Positions 30,851 to 48,242 of a stretch of 64,000 nucleotides of DNA are shown piece after piece. Source of the stretch: Novosphingobium sp. NDB2Meth1. GTDB taxonomy: Bacteria > Pseudomonadota > Alphaproteobacteria > Sphingomonadales > Sphingomonadaceae. The DNA lies in the NCBI RefSeq assembly GCF_900117425.1, contig NZ_FPEH01000016.1, positions 248,001 to 312,000 on the forward strand, in the 5' to 3' direction. Positions within the stretch are counted from its first letter, which is position 1, and the number at the start of each line of letters is the position of its first letter. Made by a program: the position numbers and the translations under genes. The notes beneath the pieces are model-generated. The model worked only from the letters and a program-made list of their open reading frames with translations, did not search any database and was not told the DNA's origin.

Positions 30851-32167
30851 ATGAGCGAACCTTTGCGCATCGCGCTGGCCGGGCTTGGCACCGTCGGCGG
30901 CGGCGTCATCCGTCTGCTGGAGGCCAATGCCGGCCTCATCGCGCGGCGTGCGGGCCGCCCGATCACGATCAGCGCGATCAGCGCGCGCAACCGCCATAAG
31001 GACCGCGGCGTCGATCTTTCCGGCTATGCCTGGGAAGACGACATGGTGATCCTGGGCGAGCGGCCCGATGTCGATGTGGTGGTCGAGCTCGTCGGCGGCG
31101 CGGACGGCCCGGCGCTGGCATTGGCGCGCACGACGTTCGAGGCGGGCAAGGCGCTGGTGACGGCGAACAAGGCGATGGTCGCGCACCACGGGCTTGAGCT
31201 CGCCGCCAAGGCCGAGGCGGCCAAAGTGGCGTTCAAGTTCGAAGCGGCGGTGGCGGGCGGCATCCCGGTGATCAAGGCGCTGAAGGAAGGCGCGGCGGCC
31301 AACCACATCGACCGGATCTACGGCATCCTCAACGGCACCTGCAATTACATCCTCTCGACGATGGAGGACACCGGGCGCGACTTCGCCGACGTGCTGGGCG
31401 AGGCGCAGGCCAAAGGCTATGCCGAGAGCGACCCGACGTTCGACATCGATGGCATCGACGCGGCGCACAAGCTGGCGATTCTCTCGAGCATCGCTTTCGG
31501 CACCGCGATCGATTTCGGCCCGGTTGCCGCGACCGGCATCCGCCGCGTGCTCGCCGCCGATATCGCGCAGGCCGATGCGCTGGGCTATTACATCCGCCTG
31601 ATCGGCATGGCGGAGACCGAAGTGGACGAAGCCGGGCAGCGCCGCCTGTTCCAGCGGGTGCATCCGATGCTGGTCCACCGCGATCACCCGCTGGCGCATG
31701 TCGACGGCGCGACCAATGCGGTGGTGGCGGAAGGCAACTTCGTCGGCCGGTTGCTGTTCCAGGGCGCGGGCGCGGGCGATGGCCCGACCGCGAGCGCCGT
31801 GGTGGCGGATCTGATCGACATCGCGCGCGGAGATATCGGCGCACCGTTCTCGATCCCCGCTGCCGAGCTGGAGAAGGCCGCGCCCGCGAGCAGCGGCCAC
31901 CGCACCGGCAAGGCCTATCTGCGCTTCACCGTGGCCGACCGCCCCGGCGTGCTGGCCGAGATCACGGCAGCGATGCGCGATGCGGGCGTTTCGATCGAAA
32001 GCCTGATCCAGAAAGGGCGCGCCGCGATCGGTTCGACCGAAGCGGTGCTGGTGGCAATGGTCACGCACGAAGGCCCGGAAAGCGCGATCGCCGAAGCGCT
32101 GCGGCTGCTCGACGGCTCCCCCAGCCTCGCGGCGCCGCCGCTGGTGATGCACCTGCTCGAGGATTGA
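30851..32167 (+). CDS. hom: Homoserine dehydrogenase
   Basis: NAD(P)H-dependent reduction of aspartate semialdehyde to homoserine, on the path to threonine and methionine. The product is 438 residues. The Rossmann motif is IALAGLGTVGGGVIRLL, the central motif VTANKAMVAHHG, and the catalytic core LNGTCNYILSTMEDTGRDF with YAESDPTFDIDGIDAAHKLAIL. A C-terminal ACT domain (YLRFTVADRPGVLAEITAAM) suggests feedback control by threonine. All typical catalytic residues are present. It is followed after three bases by a GFA protein and then by glpX; a hom-glpX neighbourhood is common in alphaproteobacteria. Confidence 0.96.
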   Translation: MSEPLRIALAGLGTVGGGVIRLLEANAGLIARRAGRPITISAISARNRHKDRGVDLSGYAWEDDMVILGERPDVDVVVELVGGADGPALALARTTFEAGKALVTANKAMVAHHGLELAAKAEAAKVAFKFEAAVAGGIPVIKALKEGAAANHIDRIYGILNGTCNYILSTMEDTGRDFADVLGEAQAKGYAESDPTFDIDGIDAAHKLAILSSIAFGTAIDFGPVAATGIRRVLAADIAQADALGYYIRLIGMAETEVDEAGQRRLFQRVHPMLVHRDHPLAHVDGATNAVVAEGNFVGRLLFQGAGAGDGPTASAVVADLIDIARGDIGAPFSIPAAELEKAAPASSGHRTGKAYLRFTVADRPGVLAEITAAMRDAGVSIESLIQKGRAAIGSTEAVLVAMVTHEGPESAIAEALRLLDGSPSLAAPPLVMHLLED

Positions 32168-32170
32168 TCC

Positions 32171-32548
32171 ATGCATATGGGGTCCTGCCTCTGCGGTGCT
32201 GTGCGGTTTACCGTCGCAGGCGATCTGCCCCCGCCAGATGCCTGCCACTGCTCGCAATGCCGCAAGCAGACCGGGCATTTTCTCGCCTCGACGGACGTGC
32301 TCAAGACAGTACTGACAATCGATCAGACAGAGGCATTGGCCTGGTTCATGTCGTCAGAAAACGTCAGGCGGGGCTTTTGCCGGACGTGTGGCTCGACCCT
32401 GTTCTGGGAACCGCTGAACCGCGAGCGCATCGCCGTGGCGATGGGCGCCTTCGACACACCCACGGGCACCAGTCTCGGCCATCACATTTTCGTGGCCGAC
32501 AAGGGCGATTACTACGCAATCACCGATGGATTGCCGCAGAGCCCCTAA
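32171..32548 (+). CDS. GFA-family zinc-binding protein
   Basis: A 125-residue protein of the glutathione-dependent formaldehyde-activating (GFA) family, a small zinc-binding beta fold. The cysteine clusters are GSCLCGAVRF, DACHCSQCRKQTG and FCRTCGSTLFW, the full set that binds two zinc ions. The GFA name is historical: direct formaldehyde-glutathione condensation is disputed for the type member, and most homologues are uncharacterised. It starts three bases after the hom stop and could share its message. Four bases overlap the convergent hypothetical gene. Confidence 0.88.
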   Translation: MHMGSCLCGAVRFTVAGDLPPPDACHCSQCRKQTGHFLASTDVLKTVLTIDQTEALAWFMSSENVRRGFCRTCGSTLFWEPLNRERIAVAMGAFDTPTGTSLGHHIFVADKGDYYAITDGLPQSP

Positions 32549-32988
32549 GGCGCGCGGATTTCCCCGCGCGCGATCTTGTCGGCGTCCGAATCAGGCGGGG
32601 CTTCGGGCAGCTTGGTGATGTCGAAGAAGTACATCGGTGCAGGGGCCGAGCCGAAGCCGATGCAGCCCCGGCTGCAATCGGGCAGGCCGCTGACGTTGGG
32701 CGCGCGCGGCAGGCCATCGCGGGTGGATTTCGCCGATTCGAGCTGATCGCGCAGCGGCAACCGCTCCTTCTCGCTTTCAGCGCGCCCGCCGCAGACGATG
32801 ATCGCGCCGTCCGGCCCGGCTTTCTCGCACTTCTTGGGCTGACCGGCGGTGAGCAGGCGCTGCGCGATCTCGGCGTTGACATCGGTCTGGGCCGAATCCG
32901 CCGGCGTATCGGCAGGCGCTTGTGCCGCTGGCGCAGCCGGAGTGGACTGCGCCTGCGCCGTTCCCGTTGCCAGGAATGACAGGTTCAC
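32545..32988 (-). CDS. Exported hypothetical protein (147 aa, start uncertain)
   Basis: The product has a hydrophobic leader and an AQAQ-type signal cleavage site. With a GTG start at 32988 the sequence is MNLSFLATGTAQAQS, a short signal peptide; a longer open frame reaches 33081. The mature part is an Ala/Pro-rich linker, then a domain with four cysteines (KKCEKAGPDGAIIVCGG and PDCSRGCIGFG) that may form disulfides, and an acidic C-terminus. The ICVCGG-like motif (IIVCGGR) is seen in many small exported sphingomonad proteins of unknown function. It is convergent with the GFA gene and divergent from glpX. Confidence 0.65.
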   Translation of the reverse strand: MNLSFLATGTAQAQSTPAAPAAQAPADTPADSAQTDVNAEIAQRLLTAGQPKKCEKAGPDGAIIVCGGRAESEKERLPLRDQLESAKSTRDGLPRAPNVSGLPDCSRGCIGFGSAPAPMYFFDITKLPEAPPDSDADKIARGEIRAP

Positions 32989-33099
32989 GCATAGGAATGC
33001 ACGAAACGCGTGCCCGTATACAATTCCGCGCCTCGACAACCCAGCATCCTCCCGTCTAGGGCATGCCCAGCTTTCCGCCAACGAGCCTCAGGAGTCAAC

Positions 33100-34092
33100 G
33101 TGACCCAGACCCGCCCCGCCCCCGACGCATCCCAGGTTCTCGACCGCGTTCTCGTCCTCGAAATGGTCCGCGTGACCGAAGCGGCCGCCATCGGGGCCTC
33201 CAAGCTGATCGGCCGGGGTGATGAAAAGGCCGCCGACGCCGCCGCGGTAGAAGCCATGCGCGCCGCATTCAACGAGCTCTACATGGACGGCACCGTGGTG
33301 ATCGGCGAGGGCGAGCGCGACGAGGCGCCGATGCTCTATATCGGCGAGAAAGTCGGCGCGGCGCCGGGCAAGGGGCCGAAGATCGACATCGCGCTCGATC
33401 CGCTGGAAGGCACCACGATCACTGCCAAGGCCGGGCCGAACGCGCTCGCCGTGCTGGCCGTCGCCGAAGAGGGCGGCCTGCTCAACGCGCCCGACGTCTA
33501 CATGGAAAAGCTGGCGGTCGGCCCGGGCTATCCCGAGGGCATCATCGACCTCAACAAGACGCCGGGCGAGAACGTCTGTGCCGTCGCGAAGGCCAAGGGT
33601 GTCGATCCCAGCGACATCATCGTCTGCGTGCTCGACCGCCCGCGCCATGCCGAGCTGATCGCCGAACTGCGCGCGCTCGGCTGTGGCATCAGCCTCATTC
33701 CGGACGGCGACGTGGCGGGCGTGATCGCGGTGACCAACGAGGACACCGGCATCGACCTCTACATGGGCACCGGTGGTGCGCCGGAAGGCGTGCTCGCCGC
33801 GGCGGCGCTGCGCTGCGTCGGCGGGCAGTTCAAGGGCCGCCTGCTGTTCCGCAACGATGACGAGAAGGCCCGCGCGCGCAAGTGGGGCATCACCGATCTG
33901 AACTATGTCTACGACCTCAAGGAACTGGCGAAGGGCGACTGCATCTTCGCGGCGACGGGCGTGACCGACGGTTCGCTGCTGGCGGGCGTCAAGACCAACA
34001 AGAACGGCGTGATGACGACCGAGAGCGTGGTGATGCGCGCCAGCTCGGGCACCGTGCGCTGGGTCAAGGGGGAACACCGCAAGCAGCGTTGA
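33100..34092 (+). CDS. glpX: Class II fructose-1,6-bisphosphatase
   Basis: Gluconeogenic phosphatase converting fructose 1,6-bisphosphate to fructose 6-phosphate. It has 330 residues and a GTG start at 33100 with a GGAG ribosome-binding site. Class II signature segments are present: the metal-site stretch GTVVIGEGERDEAPML, the substrate motif DPLEGTT (100-106), LIPDGDVAG, MGTGGAPEGVLAAAALRC and GVTDGSLLAGVK. No class I enzyme is in the window. In alphaproteobacteria this gene commonly follows hom; here the GFA gene and a convergent gene are inserted between them. Confidence 0.95.
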   Translation: MTQTRPAPDASQVLDRVLVLEMVRVTEAAAIGASKLIGRGDEKAADAAAVEAMRAAFNELYMDGTVVIGEGERDEAPMLYIGEKVGAAPGKGPKIDIALDPLEGTTITAKAGPNALAVLAVAEEGGLLNAPDVYMEKLAVGPGYPEGIIDLNKTPGENVCAVAKAKGVDPSDIIVCVLDRPRHAELIAELRALGCGISLIPDGDVAGVIAVTNEDTGIDLYMGTGGAPEGVLAAAALRCVGGQFKGRLLFRNDDEKARARKWGITDLNYVYDLKELAKGDCIFAATGVTDGSLLAGVKTNKNGVMTTESVVMRASSGTVRWVKGEHRKQR

Positions 34093-34141
34093 TGACCGCA
34101 GAGCCCCGAAGAGGGCCGGCGGGAATGGAGAGGGACGGGAT

Positions 34142-35284
34142 ATGAAAGGCATCGCGGAATTCGAGGCCGTTGTCGCGGCGGCCAACCTGCCGGGCGCGGT
34201 GGCGCTGATCACCGACAGCAAGGACACGCGCTATGTGCACGTGTCGGGCATGGCCGATGCCGTGAACGGCGTGCCGATGCGCGAGGATACGCTGTTCCAG
34301 ATCGCCTCGATGACCAAGGCGCTGACCAGCGTGGCGGTGCTGCAGCTGGTAGAGCGCGGCAAGCTCGATCTCGATGCGCCGGTCGGGGCGATCCTGCCCG
34401 AACTGGCCGAGCCGCAAGTGCTCGACGGGTTCGGCGAGGACGGCGGGGCGATCCTGCGCCCGGCGAGCGGACCGGTGACGCTGCGCCACCTGCTGCTGCA
34501 CACTTCGGGCTGCGGCTATACCTTCATGAATGCCGATCTGCTGCGCCACGCGATGGCGAGCGGCAAGATGGCGGCGGGCAAGCGCGCCAGCCTTGATCTG
34601 CCGTTGCTGTTCGATCCGGGAACGCAGTGGCAATACGGCGTCGGGATCGACTGGGCGGGCCTCGCGGTGGAGGCCGTGACCGGCATGACGCTGGGCGAAT
34701 GGTTCGAGAAGGAAATCACCGGGCCGCTCGGCATGACCCAGACCCGCTTCCGCGCCGAGTGGGATGCGGATGCGGCGCAAGTCCATGTGCGCGAAGGCGA
34801 TGGTTTCAAGACGCAGGGCATGGTGCTCGGCGGCGGCGAGTACCACAACGGCGGCGGCGGCCTGTCCTCGACGGCAGGTGACTACGCCCGGTTCCTGCGG
34901 ATGATCCTGCGCGGCGGCGAGCTCGACGGCGTTCGCGTGCTGTCGCCGGAAATGGCGCAGATCGCGCGCGTGGACGCGCTGCCGGAGCACCTCTCGGCGG
35001 GCGAGATGACCACCGCGATGCCAAGCTTTGCCAGCGCCTTCAATCCTCTGCCCGATCAGCGCGGCGGGTGGACGCTGGGCGGCTTCCTCGTCAACACCGA
35101 GACGGGTCCGGCCGGGCGTTCACCGGGCAGCTTGCACTGGGCGGGGATTTTCAACTGCTACTACTGGATCGACACCGAGCGCGATTTCGCCGGGGTTGTC
35201 CTTGCGCAGATCGCACCGTTCGCCGATCCGGGCGTGCTGGACAGCTTCGCCGCGCTCGAGCGGATGGCCTGCGCGAACGCCTGA
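34142..35284 (+). CDS. Serine hydrolase of the beta-lactamase fold (EstB/family VIII esterase-like)
   Basis: A 380-residue cytoplasmic protein without a signal peptide. The nucleophile motif SMTK is at 56-59 (FQIASMTKALTS). The catalytic tyrosine is in WQYGVGIDWAGL, the arrangement seen in family VIII esterases such as EstB rather than the YxN of class C beta-lactamases. A glycine-rich LGGFLVNTETG and HWAGIFNCYYWID close the active site. It probably hydrolyses esters; lactam hydrolysis is unlikely but not excluded. It begins 49 bases after glpX and may be on the same transcript. The natural substrate is unknown. Confidence 0.88.
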   Translation: MKGIAEFEAVVAAANLPGAVALITDSKDTRYVHVSGMADAVNGVPMREDTLFQIASMTKALTSVAVLQLVERGKLDLDAPVGAILPELAEPQVLDGFGEDGGAILRPASGPVTLRHLLLHTSGCGYTFMNADLLRHAMASGKMAAGKRASLDLPLLFDPGTQWQYGVGIDWAGLAVEAVTGMTLGEWFEKEITGPLGMTQTRFRAEWDADAAQVHVREGDGFKTQGMVLGGGEYHNGGGGLSSTAGDYARFLRMILRGGELDGVRVLSPEMAQIARVDALPEHLSAGEMTTAMPSFASAFNPLPDQRGGWTLGGFLVNTETGPAGRSPGSLHWAGIFNCYYWIDTERDFAGVVLAQIAPFADPGVLDSFAALERMACANA

Positions 35285-35301
35285 GACGGGGCCGAAGCGC
35301 G

Positions 35302-37116
35302 TCAGCTCGCCAGCGCGAGCGGCAGGGGCTCGGATGGGACATCGACCGCGGACTTGCGCCGCACCGTATCGGGCGCGGCAATCGCGGGGGGACGGTGCGC
35401 CACGTTGCGGGTGCGGAAGGTCTTGACCAGGTCGTTGAGACGCAAGGCTTCGGCAGCGAGGCTGCGCGTGGCGGCGGAGGACTCCTCGACCATCGCGGCG
35501 TTCTGCTGGGTCATGCGGTCCATCTCGCCCATCGCCGCATTGATCTGGGTGAGGTTGGCGGCCTGACGCGACGCAGAGCCGGCGATGCTCCCGGTGAGCG
35601 CACTGATCTCGCCGATCCGCCGCACGATCGCCTCGAGCCGGGTGCCGCTTTCGCGGACGAGTTCGACGCCGGTGGCGACCTGCTCGCCGCTCGTGGTGAT
35701 GAGCGCCTTGATGCTCTGCGCGGCATCGGCGCTGCGCTGGGCGAGCGCGCGCACTTCGGTGGCGACGACGGCAAAGCCCTTGCCGGCCTCGCCCGCACGC
35801 GCCGCCTCGACCCCGGCGTTGAGCGCCAGCAGGTTGGTCTGGAAGGCGATTCCGTCGATGACGCTGATGATCTGGCCGATTTCCTGCGCGGAATGCTCGA
35901 TCGCGGCCATCGCCTCGATCGCGCGGCGCACGACTTCGCCGCCTTCGCCCGCCTCACGGTCGGCCTGCGTGATCGTCGAGCTGACAGCCTGCGCGCCGGT
36001 GGCGGTTTCATGGACAATGCCGGTAACCGCATCCATCGCCCGCGCGGTTTCGGCGATGCGCGCGGCCTGGGCTTCGTTGCGCAGCGCAAGATCGTGGGCG
36101 GCGGCGCCGATCTCGGCAATGCTGCCCTGCACGCTGGCGGTGCCGATGCGGACAATGCGCAGCGCTTCGGCGAGCGACGACACCGCCGCATTGTAGTTTT
36201 CACGCAGCGTTTCGTAGGCAGGCGGGAAGGGTGTGGTGAGTTGGTGCTCGAGATCCTTGGCTGCGAGCCGGGCGAGTCCGGCGGAAAGCGCCTCGACCAC
36301 CGCCGACTGCGCGACAGCGGCCTGCTGCCGCCATTCCTCGGCCTCGCGAAAGACCTGCATGGCGCGTGCTACCTGGCCGATCTCGTCGGTCCGCTCGGTG
36401 CCTTCGATGACTACGCCGGTATCGCCATCGGCCATGCGCTGCATGGTGGATGCGGTTTCGACGAGCGGAGAGACAACCAGCTTCTGGGCTGCACGCGCAG
36501 TCCATAGGATCAGTCCGAGCATTCCCAGCGCCAGCACCGCCAGCCCTGTCAGCGCCAAGGCGGTGAGCTGGGTGTTGCTGCGGGCAGTATCGGCGCTGTA
36601 GCTGCGGCTGAGCGCGACGATGCTGCGCACCTGCTCGCGCTGGACGCCGTAGATCGGCGCGATGTCCATCGTGAAGGCTGCGTTCATGGCCTCACGGTTG
36701 CCGCTGGTCACGGCGGGCAGGAACTTGCTGTCCATCACCTGCCAGAACTTGTCGGCTGCCGCGATGGTATCGTTCAGCGGCTGGCGGAGCTGCTCAGGGA
36801 CCGGCGCGGTCTTCCAGTAGACCTTGCGCGCCTCGAACTCGGCGCGTTCGTCCTTGAGCTCGCTGAGATAGGGGCCGGCGCGGTCAGGATTGTGGACGAT
36901 CAGCGATGCGTTGAGATAGGGCTCGACGACGAAAGCCGGGGGCGGGAGCACGTCGGCGAGGATCTCCGCCTGCAGGGCGCTGCCTTGAGTCATCGGGCCA
37001 TCGGCGCGGATCGCGTAGACCACCGCCGAAGCGAGTGCGATCATCGCCATCAGCAGACCGATGAGAAGCCGCGCGCCGCCGCGCGCCTTGTCGCTGAGCA
37101 TTACACCGCCGAGCAT
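35302..37116 (-). CDS. Methyl-accepting chemotaxis protein (604 aa)
   Basis: Transmembrane chemoreceptor. An N-terminal membrane helix ([20 protein letters not shown], about 17-36) is followed by a periplasmic four-helix sensor domain (about 40-180), a second helix ([20 protein letters not shown], about 185-205), a HAMP domain and a second HAMP-like segment. The signalling domain has the conserved hairpin tip [20 protein letters not shown], and the surrounding [17 protein letters not shown] is canonical. No C-terminal CheR-binding NWETF pentapeptide is present; it ends PLPLALAS. No che or flagellar genes are nearby, so this is a stand-alone receptor. The ligand is unknown. Confidence 0.94.
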   Translation of the reverse strand: MLGGVMLSDKARGGARLLIGLLMAMIALASAVVYAIRADGPMTQGSALQAEILADVLPPPAFVVEPYLNASLIVHNPDRAGPYLSELKDERAEFEARKVYWKTAPVPEQLRQPLNDTIAAADKFWQVMDSKFLPAVTSGNREAMNAAFTMDIAPIYGVQREQVRSIVALSRSYSADTARSNTQLTALALTGLAVLALGMLGLILWTARAAQKLVVSPLVETASTMQRMADGDTGVVIEGTERTDEIGQVARAMQVFREAEEWRQQAAVAQSAVVEALSAGLARLAAKDLEHQLTTPFPPAYETLRENYNAAVSSLAEALRIVRIGTASVQGSIAEIGAAAHDLALRNEAQAARIAETARAMDAVTGIVHETATGAQAVSSTITQADREAGEGGEVVRRAIEAMAAIEHSAQEIGQIISVIDGIAFQTNLLALNAGVEAARAGEAGKGFAVVATEVRALAQRSADAAQSIKALITTSGEQVATGVELVRESGTRLEAIVRRIGEISALTGSIAGSASRQAANLTQINAAMGEMDRMTQQNAAMVEESSAATRSLAAEALRLNDLVKTFRTRNVAHRPPAIAAPDTVRRKSAVDVPSEPLPLALAS

Positions 37117-37243
37117 GCCGAAAGACTCCGAAACGGGACCTACCGGAAGGAGAAGTCCGCGTTCGGTTCCTAGCAGCCAAGCCCTTGCCAGCGGGCACCC
37201 GGCAGCCCTGACGGAACTACGTAGCGTGCTCGTGAGAAACCAA

Positions 37244-37273
37244 AAACCCCGCCGGCCGAGGCCGACGGGGTTT
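37244..37273 (-). terminator. Rho-independent terminator of rpoBC
   Basis: An almost perfect stem, AAACCCCG-C-CGGCC with GGCCG-A-CGGGGTTT, loop GA, followed on the minus strand by a T-rich stretch. It lies about 30 bases after the rpoC stop. Confidence 0.88.
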
Positions 37274-37303
37274 CAGGTGTCTCCGCAGAGTGAACTCAGC
37301 CGA

Positions 37304-41584
<4,281 letters not shown>

Positions 41585-41609
41585 GAGTTCTTCCCTCTAG
41601 GGGTGGGAA

Positions 41610-41831
41610 TTAGTTGGACTGATCGCTGGCGGGAAATCTTCGACTGCCCCAGATCAGTTGGCCCATGCCTATCGATGCGAAGACAAGGCCATCTCCGAGA
41701 TCACTGCTAAACATCAAGCCATGATCGTGGATGGCCATTGCAACCCTCAACATGCCCCATGCCGACAAGAAAACCATTGCCACCTTGGAGGCAGTCAGAC
41801 GTCTTGACATCGGGCTTGTTGGGGTCGCCAT
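41610..41831 (-). CDS. Small hypothetical membrane protein between rpoB and rpoC (73 aa)
   Basis: An ATG three bases after the rpoB stop codon opens a 73-residue frame. The start is MATPTSPMSRRLTASKVAMV, with hydrophobic segments about 17-33 (VAMVFLSAWGMLRVAMA) and 46-61 (GDGLVFASIGMGQLIWG), so two membrane spans are possible. It has no cysteine or known motif. Its GC content and codon use look lower than those of its neighbours. The spacing to rpoB implies translational coupling, and the gene ends 25 bases before rpoC. I do not recognise it. It could be a lineage-specific protein made with RNA polymerase, or a recent insertion. Confidence 0.6.
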   Translation of the reverse strand: MATPTSPMSRRLTASKVAMVFLSAWGMLRVAMAIHDHGLMFSSDLGDGLVFASIGMGQLIWGSRRFPASDQSN

Positions 41832-41834
41832 TGC

Positions 41835-46013
<4,179 letters not shown>

Positions 46014-46237
46014 GAAAGGATCAGCCTCTTGTCATTGCGTGCCGGGCAGGACACCCGGCGGAAACCACACGCGGCGTGTGGCGGCTGAACACGAAACGCC
46101 AAGCGCCACCCATGGATTCCAAGCGGATTCCCGGTGGCAACTGGCATCATCGCGTCAGACGAAACCCGAACCGCTTCCTTCCTGAGCCTTCCCCCGCGTA
46201 TGGGACGGCCTTGCTCGAAGTGGCGGGTGAGACGCGG
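46014..46237 (-). other. 5' untranslated leader of rpoB, about 220 nt
   Basis: From the predicted start near 46230 to the rpoB ATG there is a long GC-rich leader with CACACGCGGCGTGTG (46073-46087), a strong dyad, and several shorter stems. No short coding frame of note. Leaders of this kind may have regulatory structure; nothing recognisable is seen. Confidence 0.4.
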
Positions 46238-46266
46238 CAGATAGGTGCATAGGGGCGCTCTGTCAA
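46238..46266 (-). promoter_or_regulatory. sigma-70 promoter for rpoB-rpoC
   Basis: On the minus strand TTGACA (46266-46261), 17-base spacer, TATCTG (46243-46238): a good housekeeping promoter that gives rpoBC its own transcription start independent of rplJL. Confidence 0.75.
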
Positions 46267-46399
46267 TCGAAACGGCCCCGCCTTGCGTCGGTTTCGCCGC
46301 CCTTGCTTGACTCTTCGCCCCACTTCCGCCAATGCGCCGCCCGACCCGCTGGGCTTGCCCGGCGGATCATCCGTCCGAGACAGCTGGTGCGGGCTTCCC

Positions 46400-46620
46400 G
46401 CTTAATTGCCAGCCTAGACGGGGAAAAGAGATTTCGGGTGCTTTACGCGCCCCACAGGCCTGATGGTCCGCTCCCGGAGTGGAACACCATGGCCCGACGC
46501 GCCAATCGGCGCGTTCTCCTTCCCCACTCTTACGGACTCGCCCGCGGTGCCGCTGGTGCCATGGACAAACGTAGCCGGTCGTCCGGGGTTCGCCTCGTTC
46601 GACCATTTGTGAAGGAGTAT
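46400..46620 (+). promoter_or_regulatory. Putative L10 leader region upstream of rplJ
   Basis: The 220 bases before rplJ are highly structured, including the hairpin ACGCGCC-AAT-(C)GGCGCGT at 46497-46514 and several smaller stems, and then an AAGGAG site just before the ATG. In many bacteria L10 with L7/L12 binds such a leader to repress its own translation. A weak TTGACT box is at 46307-46312. The frame is open from 46303, but without similarity or a plausible start. Homology to the Rfam L10 leader is not demonstrated. Confidence 0.4.
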
Positions 46621-46623
46621 GGC

Positions 46624-47139
46624 ATGGATCGTTCGCAGAAAGCCGAATCGGTCGCCTTCCTGACCGAGGTGTTCAACGAGGCAGGCGCGGTGGTTGTCAC
46701 CCGCAACCTCGGCTTGACGGTGGCCCAGTCCACCGCCCTGCGCATCAAGGTCCGCGAGGCGGGCGCTTCGTTCAAGGTTGCGAAGAACAGTCTGGCCAAG
46801 ATTGCCGCCAAGGGCACCGCGTACGAGGGCATGACTGACCTCTTCACCGGTCCCACCGGCATTGCCGCCTCGGCGGATCCGGTTGCGGCCGCCAAGGTCG
46901 TCGTCGAATTCGCCAAGACCAACGACAAGCTCGAAATCGTTGGCGGTGCAATGGGCAGCGTCGTTCTCAACGCCGATGGTATCAAGGCGCTCGCCACGAT
47001 GCCCTCGCTCGACGAGATGCGCGCCAAGCTCATCGGCCTCATTCAGGCTCCGGCGACCAAGATCGCCCAGCTCTCGACCGCTCCGGCGGCCAAGCTGGCC
47101 CGCGTCTTCGCTGCCTATGCCGAGAAGGACGCCGCGTAA
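46624..47139 (+). CDS. rplJ: 50S ribosomal protein L10
   Basis: Base of the ribosomal stalk, binding 23S rRNA and the L7/L12 dimers, 171 residues. It starts [20 protein letters not shown] with an AAGGAG ribosome-binding site. The conserved region [19 protein letters not shown] and the C-terminal helix that binds L7/L12 ([14 protein letters not shown]) are clear. It is followed after 73 bases by rplL. Unlike in most bacteria, rpoBC does not follow on the same strand but is divergent. It likely autoregulates both stalk proteins through its leader. Confidence 0.96.
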   Translation: MDRSQKAESVAFLTEVFNEAGAVVVTRNLGLTVAQSTALRIKVREAGASFKVAKNSLAKIAAKGTAYEGMTDLFTGPTGIAASADPVAAAKVVVEFAKTNDKLEIVGGAMGSVVLNADGIKALATMPSLDEMRAKLIGLIQAPATKIAQLSTAPAAKLARVFAAYAEKDAA

Positions 47140-47212
47140 GCGCATTCAATCTTCGGACTGCTTTTCCAATCATTCGCCCGTTTTGGGCACATCATTTCAG
47201 GAGTGAAACATC

Positions 47213-47590
47213 ATGGCTGATATCGCCAACCTCGTTGCCGAACTTTCGAAGCTCACCGTTCTCGAAGCCGCTGACCTCGCCAAGGCCCTCGAAGAAGCAT
47301 GGGGCGTCAGCGCCGCTGCTGCCGTTGCCGTTGCTGCCCCCGCTGGCGGCGGCGAAGCTGCTGCTCCGGTCGAAGAGAAGACCGAATTCGACGTCATCCT
47401 GACCGGCGACGGCGGCAAGAAGATCCAGGTCATCAAGGAAGTCCGCGCGATCACCAACCTGGGCCTCACCGAAGCCAAGGCGCTGGTGGAAGCCGCTCCG
47501 AAGGCGATCAAGGAAGGTGTCAACAAGGCCGAAGCCGAAGACATCAAGGCCAAGATCGAAGCCGCTGGCGGCACCGTCGAGATCAAGTAA
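47213..47590 (+). CDS. rplL: 50S ribosomal protein L7/L12
   Basis: Acidic stalk protein that recruits translational GTPases, 125 residues. N-terminal dimerisation helices ([20 protein letters not shown]), an Ala/Gly-rich hinge ([20 protein letters not shown]), and the globular C-domain with [20 protein letters not shown] and [20 protein letters not shown] are all present. A GGAGTG ribosome-binding site precedes the ATG. A strong terminator follows 25 bases after the stop, so the rplJL transcript ends here. Confidence 0.97.
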   Translation: MADIANLVAELSKLTVLEAADLAKALEEAWGVSAAAAVAVAAPAGGGEAAAPVEEKTEFDVILTGDGGKKIQVIKEVRAITNLGLTEAKALVEAAPKAIKEGVNKAEAEDIKAKIEAAGGTVEIK

Positions 47591-47613
47591 TCTCGATTGC
47601 CATCAGGCAACGA

Positions 47614-47645
47614 AGGGGGCGGGCCGCAAGGTCCGCCCTTTTTCG
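47614..47645 (+). terminator. Rho-independent terminator after rplL
   Basis: The stem GGGGGCGGGCC-GCAA-GGTCCGCCC is followed by TTTTT. It closes the rplJL operon. Confidence 0.9.
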
Positions 47646-47726
47646 TTCGGGTCGCAAGAGTTTAAGCTATTTTTGAACGTCTTGGCCGTATCACGCGCCG
47701 CGAGATCGGCTGAGAGGCGGACGTTC

Positions 47727-48167
47727 ATGGCAAAGCGACAATCGGGCGGCGGATTTTCGCTGAGCTGGATCGGGATGCTGATCCCGGTCGGTTACTGCTT
47801 CGGCATGGTCTACTACTTCGACTCGGTCGACGCGCGGTATGACTTTCTGAGCCTGAGCCAGAACCGCGATTTCGTCTCGACCAAGTTCGGCCTGACCGTA
47901 GTCGGGCTGCTGTTCTGCGTGCCGTTGCTGTTCAAGCTGGTCCGCTTCATGGCCGGGCAGGCGAGCGCAGCCGCTCCGCGCAAGCCGGGCGCGTCGCGCT
48001 GGGATGACGAAGAGGCCGCATCCGATCCCGATTTCGATCCCGATGCGATGATTGCCCGCTACATGGCCAATCGCAGCCAGCAACCTGAGCCCGCCGAAGC
48101 CAAAACGGCGGAGCCGGAAGCACCGGCACAGCCGGCGAGACCGGCGTTCGGGCGGCGCAAGGTCTGA
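47727..48167 (+). CDS. Small membrane protein of unknown function (146 aa)
   Basis: The start at 47727 (MAKRQSGGGFSLSWIGMLIP) gives two hydrophobic segments (about 12-32 and 57-77: FGLTVVGLLFCVPLLFKLV). A cytoplasmic tail follows, rich in Ala, Pro, Asp and Glu, with DDEEAASDPDFDPDAMIARY and a C-terminal proline-rich basic end (PAFGRRKV). The tail is probably disordered. A longer in-frame opening begins inside rplL and is not coding. No domain is recognised. It lies between rplL and a MATE pump on the same strand with 75 bases before the latter. Confidence 0.75.
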   Translation: MAKRQSGGGFSLSWIGMLIPVGYCFGMVYYFDSVDARYDFLSLSQNRDFVSTKFGLTVVGLLFCVPLLFKLVRFMAGQASAAAPRKPGASRWDDEEAASDPDFDPDAMIARYMANRSQQPEPAEAKTAEPEAPAQPARPAFGRRKV

Positions 48168-48242
48168 CCGACGCCAGGGCCTGACGGGCAGGCCCGCAGG
48201 TCTGCCCTTCCCGTTTCGGCGTTCCCCGCCTATGGCGCGGGC

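Noticed and set aside
46303..46623. A 107-residue N-terminal extension of L10
   Set aside because: The frame is open but L10 homologues begin at MDRSQKAES, which has an AAGGAG site; the upstream part is structured leader.
47517..47726. Longer start for the small membrane protein after rplL
   Set aside because: The extension overlaps rplL and its terminator; no homology or ribosome-binding site supports it.
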